Numbered from the stretch's first letter, positions 44,177 through 52,809 are shown. The stretch: DNA of 64,000 nucleotides from Thermoplasmata archaeon (GCA_015063165.1 SUSZ01000008.1:1-64000); one strand, 5' to 3'. Notes: generated from the letters alone by a model not told the origin. A program made the numbers and translations.

Positions 44177-44747
44177 CGGCTTCAGCTCCTTTGCTCTTCT
44201 TCTTGTTGTCCTCGTCCAGCCACTGGAGCTTTCCGAGTCCGGTCTGGCGCATCGTGAGACCGATCTTGCTGTCCTGGGGGTCCTTCTCGTTCAGATCTAC
44301 GCTGACGATCCTAGCCCTTACGACGTCTCCGACGGCGAGATGCCTTCCGCTCTCCTTTCCGACGAGCCTCTGGTTGGACTCGTCGATGTCGACGCGGTCG
44401 TCCATGACCTGGCTGACGTGGAGCAGACCGTCCAGAGGTCCGAACCTTACGAACGCTCCGAACTTCACTATCTCCACCACGTTGCCTTCGACGATCTCGT
44501 CGTTCTCGGGCTTGAACACTATCTGGTCGAACATGACGGCCTGATGCACCCCTCCGTTTCCGTGGACGATGCGACCAGGACCCACGGGCCTGACGTTCTG
44601 GATGAGGACGGTGAACGATTTGTCCTCTCCCAGCCTGCCCCCGTATGTCTCCCAGGTTAGCTTGTCGACGATGCTGTCGATATCCTCGCCCAGCTCCGCA
44701 GGCGGGATGCAGACGAGCCTCTCGACGTCCTTGATCATGGTGTACAT
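44169..44747 (-). CDS. rpoE1: DNA-directed RNA polymerase subunit E' (Rpb7 family)
   Basis: A 192-residue Rpb7-like stalk subunit. The N-terminal RNP-like domain (IKDVERLVCIPPAELGEDI) is followed by the S1 domain with GNVVEIVKFGAFVRFGPLDG, LLHVSQVMDDRVDID and the strand IGLTMRQTGLGKL. The acidic/basic tail KKKSKGAEADE is typical. It binds nascent RNA with RpoF and helps promoter opening. First gene of the five-gene operon. ATG 44747 is used; a second ATG lies three codons later. Confidence 0.95.
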   Translation of the reverse strand: MYTMIKDVERLVCIPPAELGEDIDSIVDKLTWETYGGRLGEDKSFTVLIQNVRPVGPGRIVHGNGGVHQAVMFDQIVFKPENDEIVEGNVVEIVKFGAFVRFGPLDGLLHVSQVMDDRVDIDESNQRLVGKESGRHLAVGDVVRARIVSVDLNEKDPQDSKIGLTMRQTGLGKLQWLDEDNKKKSKGAEADE

Positions 44748-44822
44748 TATCGGTCCTCCTCTTGAGCAATAAGGATTTGGTATTTAATGATAGAGCAAAG
44801 GGGAAGGGTCCCCTCCGCTAGA

Positions 44823-45347
44823 TCACATGTCGGGGAACTTCTCGTCGTACCTCTTCTTGCAGATGGCCACCATCTCCTTGGCGGCGTCGGCGTCGAGCAT
44901 CTCCTTGGCCTCGGTGACCTTTCCCTCGAGAGCCTTGTAGACGGAGAAGAAGTGCCTGATCTCGTCGGTGAGGTGCTGGGGGAGCTGGGTGATGCTGTCG
45001 AAGTCCCTGAAGTGGCGGTCCTTGGTGGGGACTGCGATGACCTTGTCGTCCTGGTCTCCGCCGTCGACCATCTTCAGGAGTCCGATGGGCTTGCACTCGA
45101 CGAGGACGTTGGGGAAGAGGGTCTCGGAGCAGAGGAGGAGGACGTCCAGGGGGTCTCCGTCGAAGGCGTAGGTCCTGGGGATGAATCCGTAGTTCCAGGG
45201 GTACTCGGTGGAGGTGGAGAGGACCCTGTCGAGGGCCAGCAGGCCGGTCTCCTCGTCGATCTCGTACTTGACCTTGCTCCCTTTCGGAATCTCGATTATC
45301 GCGGTGAACTTCTCGGGGGTGACCCTGTCTTTGGAAAGCTCGTGCAT
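44823..45347 (-). CDS. ppa: Inorganic pyrophosphatase
   Basis: A 174-residue family I soluble pyrophosphatase. Conserved active-site groups: KYEIDEETG, YPWNYGFIPRTYAFDGDPLD (acidic metal ligands), KDRHFRDFDSI and HFFSVYKALEGK. It hydrolyses PPi and drives biosynthetic reactions. A TATA element (GATATATAC, ~45389-45397) lies ~45 bp upstream. ATG 45347 matches the usual MHEL start, though an ATG two codons earlier (45353) is possible. Confidence 0.95.
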   Translation of the reverse strand: MHELSKDRVTPEKFTAIIEIPKGSKVKYEIDEETGLLALDRVLSTSTEYPWNYGFIPRTYAFDGDPLDVLLLCSETLFPNVLVECKPIGLLKMVDGGDQDDKVIAVPTKDRHFRDFDSITQLPQHLTDEIRHFFSVYKALEGKVTEAKEMLDADAAKEMVAICKKRYDEKFPDM

Positions 45348-45410
45348 GATCATTGTTACCACTGAGGCTCGTAAAAGATAGGGTATATATCAGATATGCG
45401 ACCGGACCGG

Positions 45411-45779
45411 TCAGGACAGCCTGGGCACGCCGTCCTCGTCCAGGTATCCGACGCCCAGCGTCCTCACCGGGTTCACGACCCTCGCGCCGGTGGCCTTCCT
45501 GGCGCAGTCGGCGCCTATGTCGCAGCATAGCGCGAGGACGACGTCGCGCTCCGGACTCTCCTCGGACAGCTTCCTGGCTTTGGACATGAAGCATGCCGCG
45601 GACGTGGACGCCGTCCCGACGACGTCGTATCCCCTCTCCCTCAGCTCGGAGGAGACCTGCTCCGCCCTGTCCTTGCCCCCTACGCCGCAGAACCTCGCGC
45701 AGGTGTTGCAGGTCCAGACCAGCACCCTCTTGCCTTCCAGGCCGTCCTAGCACCCCTCGCCGGGGACCATCACCATCAT
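45411..45779 (-). CDS. MetV-like (MTHFR C-terminal-like) small Rossmann protein with in-frame UAG
   Basis: The conserved part is KRVLVWTCNTCARFCGVGG...VSSELRERG and VVLALCCDIGAD...RVVNPVRTLGVGYL, which follows the N-terminal domain of MetV-like methylene-H4F reductase partner proteins (KILVLGCGTCVTVCFAGG...LPALNTSF). The C-terminal CxxC/ferredoxin-like part is absent. The conventional frame starts only at a GTG (45725) in the middle of the first beta strand. Upstream in frame is TAG (45747-45749) preceded by ATG codons at 45770, 45776 and 45779. A TATA element is centred 24.5 bp from ATG 45779, indicating a leaderless start there; the protein is then 122 residues with pyrrolysine at position 11. 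Confidence 0.6.
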
Positions 45780-45799
45780 GCTGGGGGAATCGGCAGTTC

Positions 45800-45807
45800 A
45801 TATATAT
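45800..45807. promoter_or_regulatory. Shared symmetrical TATA element of two divergent genes
   Basis: ATATATAT centred at 45803.5 is exactly 24.5 bp from the first base of ATG 45828 (plus strand, kinase) and from ATG 45779 (minus strand, MetV-like gene). Both transcripts would be leaderless. Confidence 0.6.
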
Positions 45808-45827
45808 CCGGCCCCCGATGGACGAGC

Positions 45828-46394
45828 ATGTTCCTGAGCATAGACGGCCTCGACGGAAGCGGCAAGAGCACCGTCTCCCAAGAGCTGGCCGGCATGATGC
45901 TCAGGGAATCCAGGGAAGTCGTGGTAATCGAGCATCCTGGCGAGGGGATCCTCGGAAGGACCTGCAAGCGGCTCCTCCTGAAGGAAGGCCTTCCCGCAGC
46001 GCTTTTCGCGGCAGGATTCCTCTCCACGGAGATGTTCCTGAGCTCGTTCCGCATCAGGAGGACGAGGAGCGACGTCGTCGCCGTGAGGTACACCCTGTCC
46101 GCGTTCTACCTTCCGAAGCCAGTCTGCAGGATCGTCTACAAGGCTTTCTCTGCCGTCATGCCCCGTCCCGACGCCATGATCTTCGTCGATGTGGACTCCG
46201 AGACGGCCATGGAGCGCGTCTCCTCCAGGGGAGAGGACCTGGAGATGTTCGAGAACAGGGAATCCATGGAGGAGATCAGAAGCAGGATCCTTTCCGAACC
46301 CGGCGTCATCGTCGTGGACGGCTCCGGAACGCCCAGGGAGACGGCATCTCTGATACTGCTGGAATTGGAAGGTTCCCGTAGCAACATATTTTAA
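45828..46394 (+). CDS. tmk: Thymidylate kinase-like P-loop kinase
   Basis: A 188-residue nucleoside-monophosphate kinase fold. P-loop SIDGLDGSGKST (~4-15) and an Asp-rich strand AMIFVDVDSETAMERVSSRGE, followed by EMFENRESMEEIR as in TMP kinases. Expected role: dTMP to dTDP. The usual DRY/F motif is replaced by VRYTLSAFY. Leaderless from the ATATATAT element. It could be a related deoxynucleoside kinase. Confidence 0.82.
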   Translation: MFLSIDGLDGSGKSTVSQELAGMMLRESREVVVIEHPGEGILGRTCKRLLLKEGLPAALFAAGFLSTEMFLSSFRIRRTRSDVVAVRYTLSAFYLPKPVCRIVYKAFSAVMPRPDAMIFVDVDSETAMERVSSRGEDLEMFENRESMEEIRSRILSEPGVIVVDGSGTPRETASLILLELEGSRSNIF

Positions 46395-46429
46395 CGGCAT
46401 GGCTCTAAGCGGGCTCAGAGCTGAAAATC

Positions 46430-47377
46430 ATGTCAGAAGAACTCGAACTCATCGCAGTAGAGGACATCAAGGTCACCAAAGGAATGACCGTCGACCAGAT
46501 GATCAGAGCAATGGGCCGCGCGGGCGGATTCACCGCTCAGAAGCTGTCCGACGCCACCGACATCGCCGAGAGGATGATCAAGGACAAGGACTGCCTCAGG
46601 ATCCTCTCCTTCCCCGCGTGCATCAACGCCACCGGAACCCACGGAGTCATCGTCGACATGGTCAGGAACCACATGGTCGACCTCATCATAACCACCTGCG
46701 GAACCCTGGACCACGACATCTCCAGGACCTACGAGGACTACTTCAAGGGCGACTTCATGATGGACGACGCCAAGCTCAGGGACGAGTACTCCATCTCCAG
46801 GCTCGGAAACATCCTGGTCCCCGACTCATGCTACGGAGAGGTCCTCGAGGGAGAGATCCTCCCCATGTTCGACGAGATCTTCGAGGGCAAGGACTCCATG
46901 ACCACCCATGAGATCATCTGGGAGGTCGGAAAGAGGATGAACAACGAGGACTCGCTCATGTACCAGTGCTACAAGAACAACGTCCCCATCGTCGTCCCCG
47001 GGATCACCGACGGATCCTTCGGATGCCAGCTCTGGATGTACTACCAGACCCACAGGAAGTTCAGGATCGACCTCTTCGGAGACGAGCAGATGCTCTCCGA
47101 GATGACCAACCACGCCGTCAGGACCGGAGCCCTCATGATCGGAGGAGGGATCTCCAAGCACCACGTCATCTGGTGGAACCAGTTCCGCGGCGGGCTCGAC
47201 TACGCGGTCTACCTGACCACCGCCGAGGAGTACGACGGATCCCTTTCCGGAGCCAGGCTCAGAGAGGCCGTCTCCTGGGGAAAGGTCAAGGCCGACGCCA
47301 AGAAGATGACCGTCGAGGGAGACGCCACCATCACCCTCCCTCTCATCTACGCCGCCCTCGTGGACAGGGTACTCTGA
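46430..47377 (+). CDS. dys: Deoxyhypusine synthase
   Basis: A 315-residue NAD-dependent enzyme that makes deoxyhypusine on translation factor aIF5A. Visible landmarks: GMTVDQMIRAMGRAGGFTA, TTCGTLDHDISR, the NVPIVVPGITDGSFG loop, GGGISKHH and the C-terminal SGARLREAVSWGKVKADAK, which carries the catalytic lysine. Length is normal. It is followed by an isocitrate/isopropylmalate dehydrogenase-like gene in the same direction but 150 bp away. Confidence 0.96.
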   Translation: MSEELELIAVEDIKVTKGMTVDQMIRAMGRAGGFTAQKLSDATDIAERMIKDKDCLRILSFPACINATGTHGVIVDMVRNHMVDLIITTCGTLDHDISRTYEDYFKGDFMMDDAKLRDEYSISRLGNILVPDSCYGEVLEGEILPMFDEIFEGKDSMTTHEIIWEVGKRMNNEDSLMYQCYKNNVPIVVPGITDGSFGCQLWMYYQTHRKFRIDLFGDEQMLSEMTNHAVRTGALMIGGGISKHHVIWWNQFRGGLDYAVYLTTAEEYDGSLSGARLREAVSWGKVKADAKKMTVEGDATITLPLIYAALVDRVL

Positions 47378-47530
47378 AACTCTCCAGGGGCGCATCGAAC
47401 GAGTGCGTCCCTCCTTTTCGCTCCATCTTCTGTATGAAAGCATCCATTTCGGGCGGATTCTTCGCATAAGTTATTTCAATCGATGTGCGTTAGAGCCGAA
47501 CCCTGAACACAGCATCGAGGACGCACCCAT

Positions 47531-48511
47531 ATGGACAAGATTCTTCTACTGCCCGGGGACGGCATCGGACCGTCCATCACGGCTTCCGCCCGCGAGATCC
47601 TATCCGCAGCAGCCGACGGCCTGGAATTCGTCGAAGGCGACATAGGAGCGGCCGCATACGAGAAGCTGGACAGCCTCCTTCCTCGCGAGACCCTGGAGCT
47701 GGCCAACGAATGCGGGAACGCCATTTGCGGGCCTCTGGACCTGTCTTCTGTCGACTGGAACCCCCGCAAGGACCCGCTGAACATCCTCAGGGTCCAGCTC
47801 GACCTGTACGCCGTGTGCAAGAGGTTCGTCACCCTGTCCGACGACCTGGGGATGCCGGACATAGACACCACTCTGTGGTTCTGCAGCCCCGTCCCGGGGA
47901 AGGACATCGTGGAGACCGAGGACTTGAGCGGGATAACCCTCACGAAGTATGTCAGGAAGGCCTCGTACAGCAGGATGATGGCCAAGGCCATGTCCATGTC
48001 CGAGATATCCCATGGGAGGAAGGTCGCATGCCTCACCAGCGACACCTTCCCGGAGTCCAGCTCGCTGTTCAAGGAATGCTTCATGGACATATTCGGCACC
48101 GGGGAGTTCGAGCTTTCCACCGAATCCGTGCAGAGATGGGCCGCGTTCGCCACCAGGAAGCCCTCGGAGTACGAGACGGTGGTCTGCGTGGACCTCTTCG
48201 GCAGGATGGCCGGAGGATTGCTGGCCGGACTCACGGGAGGGAACCACATCTCTCCGAACAACTACATCGGGGACGAGTACTTCCTGTCCGAATCCAGCGC
48301 TCCCCAGGAGAACGTGGAGCCCGAATACGTGAACCCTACCTCCATGATCATCGGCGGATACATGGCCCTCTTCAACATGGGAAGGGCCAAGGAGGCCGAT
48401 GCCGTGATGGGGGCCCTGTGCGAGACCTATCGCGCAGGGGAGAGGACCCCGGACGTCGGAGGGACCCTCACGACCGAGGAGTTCACCGATCGCATCATCC
48501 GCCGCATCTGA
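47531..48511 (+). CDS. Isopropylmalate/isocitrate dehydrogenase family protein
   Basis: A 326-residue beta-decarboxylating dehydrogenase fold. N-terminal LLPGDGIGPSITASA; substrate region LNILRVQLDLYAVCKR; YVRKASYSRMMAKAM replaces the usual YRITRxGxERVARxAF; late NPTSMIIGGYMALFNMG. NAD(P)-dependent oxidation of a malate-type acid is expected, but several catalytic positions diverge (the metal-binding DxxxD segment reads DLFGRMAGGLLAG), so the substrate is uncertain. Homoisocitrate or 3-isopropylmalate roles are possible. Followed 33 bp later by the MtaA-like gene. Confidence 0.82.
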   Translation: MDKILLLPGDGIGPSITASAREILSAAADGLEFVEGDIGAAAYEKLDSLLPRETLELANECGNAICGPLDLSSVDWNPRKDPLNILRVQLDLYAVCKRFVTLSDDLGMPDIDTTLWFCSPVPGKDIVETEDLSGITLTKYVRKASYSRMMAKAMSMSEISHGRKVACLTSDTFPESSSLFKECFMDIFGTGEFELSTESVQRWAAFATRKPSEYETVVCVDLFGRMAGGLLAGLTGGNHISPNNYIGDEYFLSESSAPQENVEPEYVNPTSMIIGGYMALFNMGRAKEADAVMGALCETYRAGERTPDVGGTLTTEEFTDRIIRRI

Positions 48512-48544
48512 AAAGCATATGAATCCAATCGCGGATTATCCCGT

Positions 48545-49612
48545 ATGAAAGATGCAGGGCACAGGGCGTGCGTAGAGGCTGCCCTGAGATTCGAGGAAGG
48601 GGAGAGGGTTCCCGTCAACAACTTCGCGCTCGCCACGGCGGCGTACAGCGCGGGCGAGACCGTGCAGGCCGCCAGATGGGACCCGAAGCTGTCAGCCAAG
48701 GTCTCCGTCGATTATTCCATGAAGACGCTTTCCGACTTCGTGAAGCCCATCCTGGACTCCCAGGTGCCGTTCCTGGACCTCGGGATGAAGGTCACCTTCC
48801 CGGAGAACGACTACGGCCGCGTCCCCGGACACATCGTCGACACCCAGGAGGACATCGACAATCTGGAGCTGTTCGACCCGTACGACCCTCGGACGTGCCC
48901 CAACTTCACCAAGGTCTTCACCGAGAGCATCCAGGAGACCGCCAGGATCCTTCCCGAGGACCTGCACATATGCGGCCTGTCCTGGGGGCCCATCACCACT
49001 GCCGGGTACGTCATGGGCGTAGAGAACATGATCATGAACACGTTCATGGATCCCGACCTGGTGAAGTCACTCATAACAAAAGTCACCGTGCTAGTCTCCG
49101 ACATGCAGAAACGCATGATCGATGCTGGATCCACCGTCATGTGGATGGCCGACCCCACCTCATCCCAGGACCTCATCCCTCCGGACATGTTCGCGGAATA
49201 CTCCAAGGAGCACATAGCGAAGGTCGTCGCGGACGTGAAGGCCATGGACAACACAGTCCCAACCTTCGTCCATATCTGCGGCAACACCCTGGAGACCATG
49301 AAGCAGCTTCCCGAGACCAAGGCGGACTGCCTCAGCTTCGACCACGCCGTCGACCCTGGAAAAGCGAAGAGGAACGCGGACGGGAAGTTCGCGATCATGG
49401 GCAACATAAACCCCGTGTCGCAGATGATGTCCGGAACGCCCGAGTCCATCACCGCGGAATGCTACAGGATAATGGACGCGGCGGCGGAAAGAGGCGGGTT
49501 CATCCTCGCTCCCGGATGCGAGACGCCCATCACCAGCCCCGACGAGAACGTGATCGCCCTCGGCATGGCCGCGCGCACCTGGAAGCACCGATCATGGAGC
49601 TCGTCCCTCTGA
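48545..49612 (+). CDS. MtaA/MtbA-like zinc-dependent methylcobamide:CoM methyltransferase (UroD family)
   Basis: A 355-residue protein of the uroporphyrinogen-decarboxylase superfamily, closest in pattern to methanogen MtaA/MtbA/MtsA. Zinc ligands are visible in VPTFVHICGNT (His, Cys nearby) and FILAPGCETPITSP (Cys). SFDHAVDPGKAK and IMGNINPVSQMM are typical. Such enzymes move the methyl group from a methylated corrinoid protein to coenzyme M. It could act with MttC, but it is 35 kb from mttBC and its specificity is not evident. The GNAT gene overlaps its 3' end by 19 bp. Confidence 0.85.
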   Translation: MKDAGHRACVEAALRFEEGERVPVNNFALATAAYSAGETVQAARWDPKLSAKVSVDYSMKTLSDFVKPILDSQVPFLDLGMKVTFPENDYGRVPGHIVDTQEDIDNLELFDPYDPRTCPNFTKVFTESIQETARILPEDLHICGLSWGPITTAGYVMGVENMIMNTFMDPDLVKSLITKVTVLVSDMQKRMIDAGSTVMWMADPTSSQDLIPPDMFAEYSKEHIAKVVADVKAMDNTVPTFVHICGNTLETMKQLPETKADCLSFDHAVDPGKAKRNADGKFAIMGNINPVSQMMSGTPESITAECYRIMDAAAERGGFILAPGCETPITSPDENVIALGMAARTWKHRSWSSSL

Positions 49613-50103
49613 GGGAGGGCTCCCCTCTCCTCGAAGAGGTCTCCAGGATCAACGACGAGGCTTTCCCTCCCTTCGAGCGCGTTTCGATAGAGGAGATGCT
49701 GTCGGTTCCCAGGAGGCAGGGCGACGGCTTCTACGCCATTGTGGAAGGCGGAAAGGCGGCTGGCTTCCTCCTGTACCTTCTCCGCTCCGACGTCTGCTTC
49801 CTAGGCTTCCTGGCCGTCTCCGAGGAGATGCGCTCCGCCGGGATCGGAGGAAGGGCCTTGGAGCTTCTCAAATCGAAGATGGCAGGCAAGCGCATATTCC
49901 TCAACGCCGAGTCCCCCGGACCGGAAGCGGACATCCGCACCAGACGCATAGGATTCTACGCGCGCCACGGCCTTGTGCCCTGCGGATTGAGGACGGAGTT
50001 CGCCGGAACCGAATGGACGGTTCTGTGCTCGGGGCCTCTGTCCGGAGAGGAATACACCGCTCTCATGAACGATGCTGGCACCCCTTTCAGGTTCCTGGCT
50101 TGA
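49594..50103 (+). CDS. GNAT-family N-acetyltransferase
   Basis: A 169-residue GNAT protein: ELVPLREGSPLLEEVSRIN at the start, GFYAIVEGGKAAGFLLYLL as strands 2-4, then the acetyl-CoA loop EEMRSAGIGGRALELLKSK (variant Q/R-x-x-G-x-G/A) and GFYARHGLVPCG as the C-terminal signature. The ATG overlaps the upstream gene, so translation is coupled. Acceptor unknown. A second GNAT of similar style lies at 59.3 kb. Confidence 0.88.
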   Translation: MELVPLREGSPLLEEVSRINDEAFPPFERVSIEEMLSVPRRQGDGFYAIVEGGKAAGFLLYLLRSDVCFLGFLAVSEEMRSAGIGGRALELLKSKMAGKRIFLNAESPGPEADIRTRRIGFYARHGLVPCGLRTEFAGTEWTVLCSGPLSGEEYTALMNDAGTPFRFLA

Positions 50104-50120
50104 ATCGCTTAAGATAGAAA

Positions 50121-50130
50121 GGTATATATC
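50121..50130 (+). promoter_or_regulatory. TATA box of the tRNA-Leu gene
   Basis: GGTATATATCC about 30-38 bp upstream of the first tRNA base, a standard archaeal promoter position. Confidence 0.6.
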
Positions 50131-50158
50131 CAGGTCACCTATACGAGAGTTCACCAGT

Positions 50159-50245
50159 GCAAGGGTAGTCAAGCATGGCCAACGACGCAAGGTTGAGGGC
50201 CTTGTCCTTAGTGGTCCGTGGGTTCAAATCCCATCCCTTGCACCA
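50159..50245 (+). tRNA. tRNA-Leu (anticodon GAG)
   Basis: Acceptor GCAAGGG/CCCTTGC with discriminator A and an encoded CCA. The anticodon stem CAAGG/CCTTG with loop TTGAGGG gives anticodon GAG. A long variable arm (GTCCTTAGTGGTC) is typical of class II leucine tRNA. 87 nt including CCA. Confidence 0.95.
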
Positions 50246-50407
50246 ATCACTTCTTTTCGATTGATGCTCTGTGGAATCGTCCGTTCATTGCTGAGCAGGA
50301 CCTATGTAAGAGAGAAAGGCTGCAGACGCCCTTCAGGCATGTTGTATCGTGCGTGCACAGTGCCCCCATCATAATCTATCCGGGACATCGATAATCGGTG
50401 TCACACG

Positions 50408-50692
50408 ATGGAAGACCGGAACGAATCGAAAGGCATAGACAAAGAGGAGTTCAGTGCACTGCTCCGCAACAAGATGATCCTCTCCGCTGCTATCAGATCA
50501 TGCATCAGAGAAGCCGCGAGCATGGATCCTCGCGCGATATGCGACTGTCTCGAGCTGGAAGAGGATGGGATGACCGTCAAGAACGTGGAGCTGGACGACC
50601 CCAGCGGGCAATATGAAGGGATGCTGGATAACGTCTACAGGCTGAGGATCCCAGGAAAGAGCGATATCCTCTTGGTCTTCAACAAGGGGTGA
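50408..50692 (+). CDS. Small hypothetical protein
   Basis: A 94-residue protein, N-terminal half helical (EEFSALLRNKMILSAAIRSCIREA), second half with CDCLELEEDGMTVKNVELDD and YRLRIPGKSDILLVFNKG. No family recognised. Codon use resembles chromosomal genes, and the frame begins with ATG shortly after an AT-containing gap. The strand-rich end could be part of a nuclease-like fold, but no catalytic motif can be assigned. Confidence 0.55.
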   Translation: MEDRNESKGIDKEEFSALLRNKMILSAAIRSCIREAASMDPRAICDCLELEEDGMTVKNVELDDPSGQYEGMLDNVYRLRIPGKSDILLVFNKG

Positions 50693-50733
50693 CCCGGGGG
50701 GTCGCGGTGCAGGGAACCCCACACCGCGGCCGC

Positions 50734-51693
50734 TCAAAGGGTCAGAGAAGGTATCGCGAACATGATCGCCACATAAACGATGTAGATCGCGACGAAACAG
50801 GCAGCCATGGGCCTGGAGATGTTGTTTTTGTACTTCGCAGCGCAGATCATTCCCGCGGTCAGCAGGAGCATGATCGGCATGTGGAAGTAGATGGTGGACT
50901 CGGGTATCGGGACGTCCACGAGGCAGGCCCCGATTCCTAGGACGAACAGCACGTTGAAGATGTTGCTTCCGACGATGTTCGCGACAGCCATGTCGTTCTC
51001 GCCGCGACGGGCGGCTATGACGCTGATGCAGATCTCGGGCAGGGAGGTTCCGACAGCGACGACGATGAGACCGATGAGAAGCTCGGATAATCCGAAGATG
51101 TGGGCTAGCTCGACGGCTCCATCGACGAAGAACCTGGCTCCGAAGTACAGCATGACGAGCCCAGCGATGACGAGAGCTACGAGTATGGGATAGCTCTGGG
51201 GTTTCTCGTCCTCCTCGACCTCTGCAACATAAGCCTCCTGGCCTTCCTTGTCGTCCTTCTTCATGCGGTACACGGCATAGACGAACAGGAACAGCGAGAC
51301 GACGAAGATGATTCCCACGATGACTCCGGCATAGCCGATGAACGCCAGAACGAAAAGGGCGAGGGCGGTGATCATCATGACGGCGAGCTCGAACCTCATG
51401 GTCGAGTACTTCGCCGCCATAGGAGAGATGATTCCCGCGATTCCGATCGCAAGACCGATGTTGGCGATGTTGCTTCCGATGACGTTACCGATGATGATCC
51501 CGGGGTTGTGAGTGCTCACTATGGATGTTATGCACTCGGGAGCCGAAGAACCGAACGCGAGGATGGTGAGTCCAATGACGAACGGAGGGATCCCTAAACG
51601 CAAGGCAAGGCCCTTGCCGCCCTTTACAAGCCAATCCGACCCGAAGTACAGCAAGACGATGCCTACGGGAATACCTAGAAGGACCCAATCCAT
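50734..51693 (-). CDS. Sodium/calcium exchanger-type antiporter (CaCA family)
   Basis: A 319-residue membrane protein with about ten helices. Both alpha-repeats are clear: first FVIGLTILAFGSSAPECITS with GNVIGSNIAN, second LLIGLIVVAVGTSLPEICIS with ANIVGSNIFNV. The central loop is acidic (VEEDEKPQ). It probably exchanges Ca2+ for Na+ or H+. The start is placed at MDWVLLG (51693); an upstream extension overlaps the S66 gene end. It is downstream of the S66 peptidase gene in the same direction. Confidence 0.92.
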   Translation of the reverse strand: MDWVLLGIPVGIVLLYFGSDWLVKGGKGLALRLGIPPFVIGLTILAFGSSAPECITSIVSTHNPGIIIGNVIGSNIANIGLAIGIAGIISPMAAKYSTMRFELAVMMITALALFVLAFIGYAGVIVGIIFVVSLFLFVYAVYRMKKDDKEGQEAYVAEVEEDEKPQSYPILVALVIAGLVMLYFGARFFVDGAVELAHIFGLSELLIGLIVVAVGTSLPEICISVIAARRGENDMAVANIVGSNIFNVLFVLGIGACLVDVPIPESTIYFHMPIMLLLTAGMICAAKYKNNISRPMAACFVAIYIVYVAIMFAIPSLTL

Positions 51694-51746
51694 GTCGAGG
51701 CATGATTTATTCTGGTTTTTATAGGTTACCCGAATTGATGCAATTT

Positions 51747-52751
51747 TCAAGCATCATATCTGTAAGAGAGCGTACATCTGCCCATAGAGACATCGAATCT
51801 CGCCATAGCGCCGTTTATAAAGGTCATCCTAGGGGCCTTGTGTCCTACATCGGCGCCGAACACCTTCGGCACGTCGAATCCGGAAAGGGCGTCGCATACC
51901 GTCGAAACGTAATCGTCGCCCTTGAAGAACAGAGGCCTCCCGAACACGAATCCTGCAGCACCCTCGAACCATCCGTCATCAGCCATGCCATTCAGCATGC
52001 GGGAGACGCGGGCGTAATCCATGTCGTAGGTCTCCATGTACCAGACGATTCCCTCTCCCTTGTATTTGGAAACGAACTCCGAAGGATCTCCGGTCCTCCT
52101 GCGGTAGAACCAGTCCAGGACGTCCATGCATCCTCCGATGAGCCTTCCCTGGAAGGAGACGTCTCCGCTGGGAGACGACCATTCTGTCTTGGCCTCCTCC
52201 CTCATCCCTTCAAGACCGATGACCCTGTCGACGAAGCCTTCCTCGTGGAACGGGAACGATTCCTGCTCCTTCCTCTTCCCTTCGACGAATTCCAGGTTCT
52301 CGATGATGCTCCTGTGCCACGGCTCCATGCCGTAGTCGCCGAAGTTGCCGCCGTAGATCGTGGCGATGTCGTGCTCCACGGTCGCCTTGAACAGGAGGAC
52401 GGTGTTGTCAGAGTATCCCTGCATCCACTTGGGATTCCTCTCGAGCACGTCCCATTCCATGAAGCGGAGCATCTCGATCTGATAGTCGCCGCCCTTGGCC
52501 GAGACGATGTACTGCACTTCCGGATCCCTCAGAAGAGAGAGCAGCTCGTCCACGCGCTGCCAGGAGGGCGCGCTCCTGCCCTTCTCGTCCGCCTTGTATA
52601 CGTCAGGGGTCTCCACAACCTCGTGGCCCCTCTCCGCCAGCCTCTTCTTCGCATTGACGAAGCGGGCAATATCGGTGGGATCAGTCACGCCGAAGGAGGG
52701 CGCCGTGACGCCTATCTTGCCTGAGGACGAAAGGAAGGGAGGGAATCTCAT
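51747..52751 (-). CDS. S66-family peptidase (LD-carboxypeptidase / MccF-like)
   Basis: A 334-residue serine peptidase. IGVTAPSFGV opens the N-terminal domain; VSAKGGDYQIEMLRF then MQGYSDNT holds the nucleophile Ser, and GIVWYMETYDM the catalytic Glu. VFGADVGHKAPRMTFINGA supplies the His. The family cleaves LD bonds in murein peptides or microcin C-like peptidyl nucleotides. Archaea of this group lack murein, so salvage of bacterial muropeptides or self-defence against peptide-nucleotides is inferred. Confidence 0.88.
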   Translation of the reverse strand: MRFPPFLSSSGKIGVTAPSFGVTDPTDIARFVNAKKRLAERGHEVVETPDVYKADEKGRSAPSWQRVDELLSLLRDPEVQYIVSAKGGDYQIEMLRFMEWDVLERNPKWMQGYSDNTVLLFKATVEHDIATIYGGNFGDYGMEPWHRSIIENLEFVEGKRKEQESFPFHEEGFVDRVIGLEGMREEAKTEWSSPSGDVSFQGRLIGGCMDVLDWFYRRRTGDPSEFVSKYKGEGIVWYMETYDMDYARVSRMLNGMADDGWFEGAAGFVFGRPLFFKGDDYVSTVCDALSGFDVPKVFGADVGHKAPRMTFINGAMARFDVSMGRCTLSYRYDA

Positions 52752-52809
52752 GCTTGGTAATCCACCAGCTCTTACTAAACGTTATTATCGCGCTATGCAT
52801 CGTCCACCC

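Noticed and set aside
45411-45725. MetV-like gene starting at GTG 45725
   Set aside because: The start would fall inside the first beta strand and ~54 bp downstream of the expected leaderless start; kept only as the alternative to UAG readthrough.
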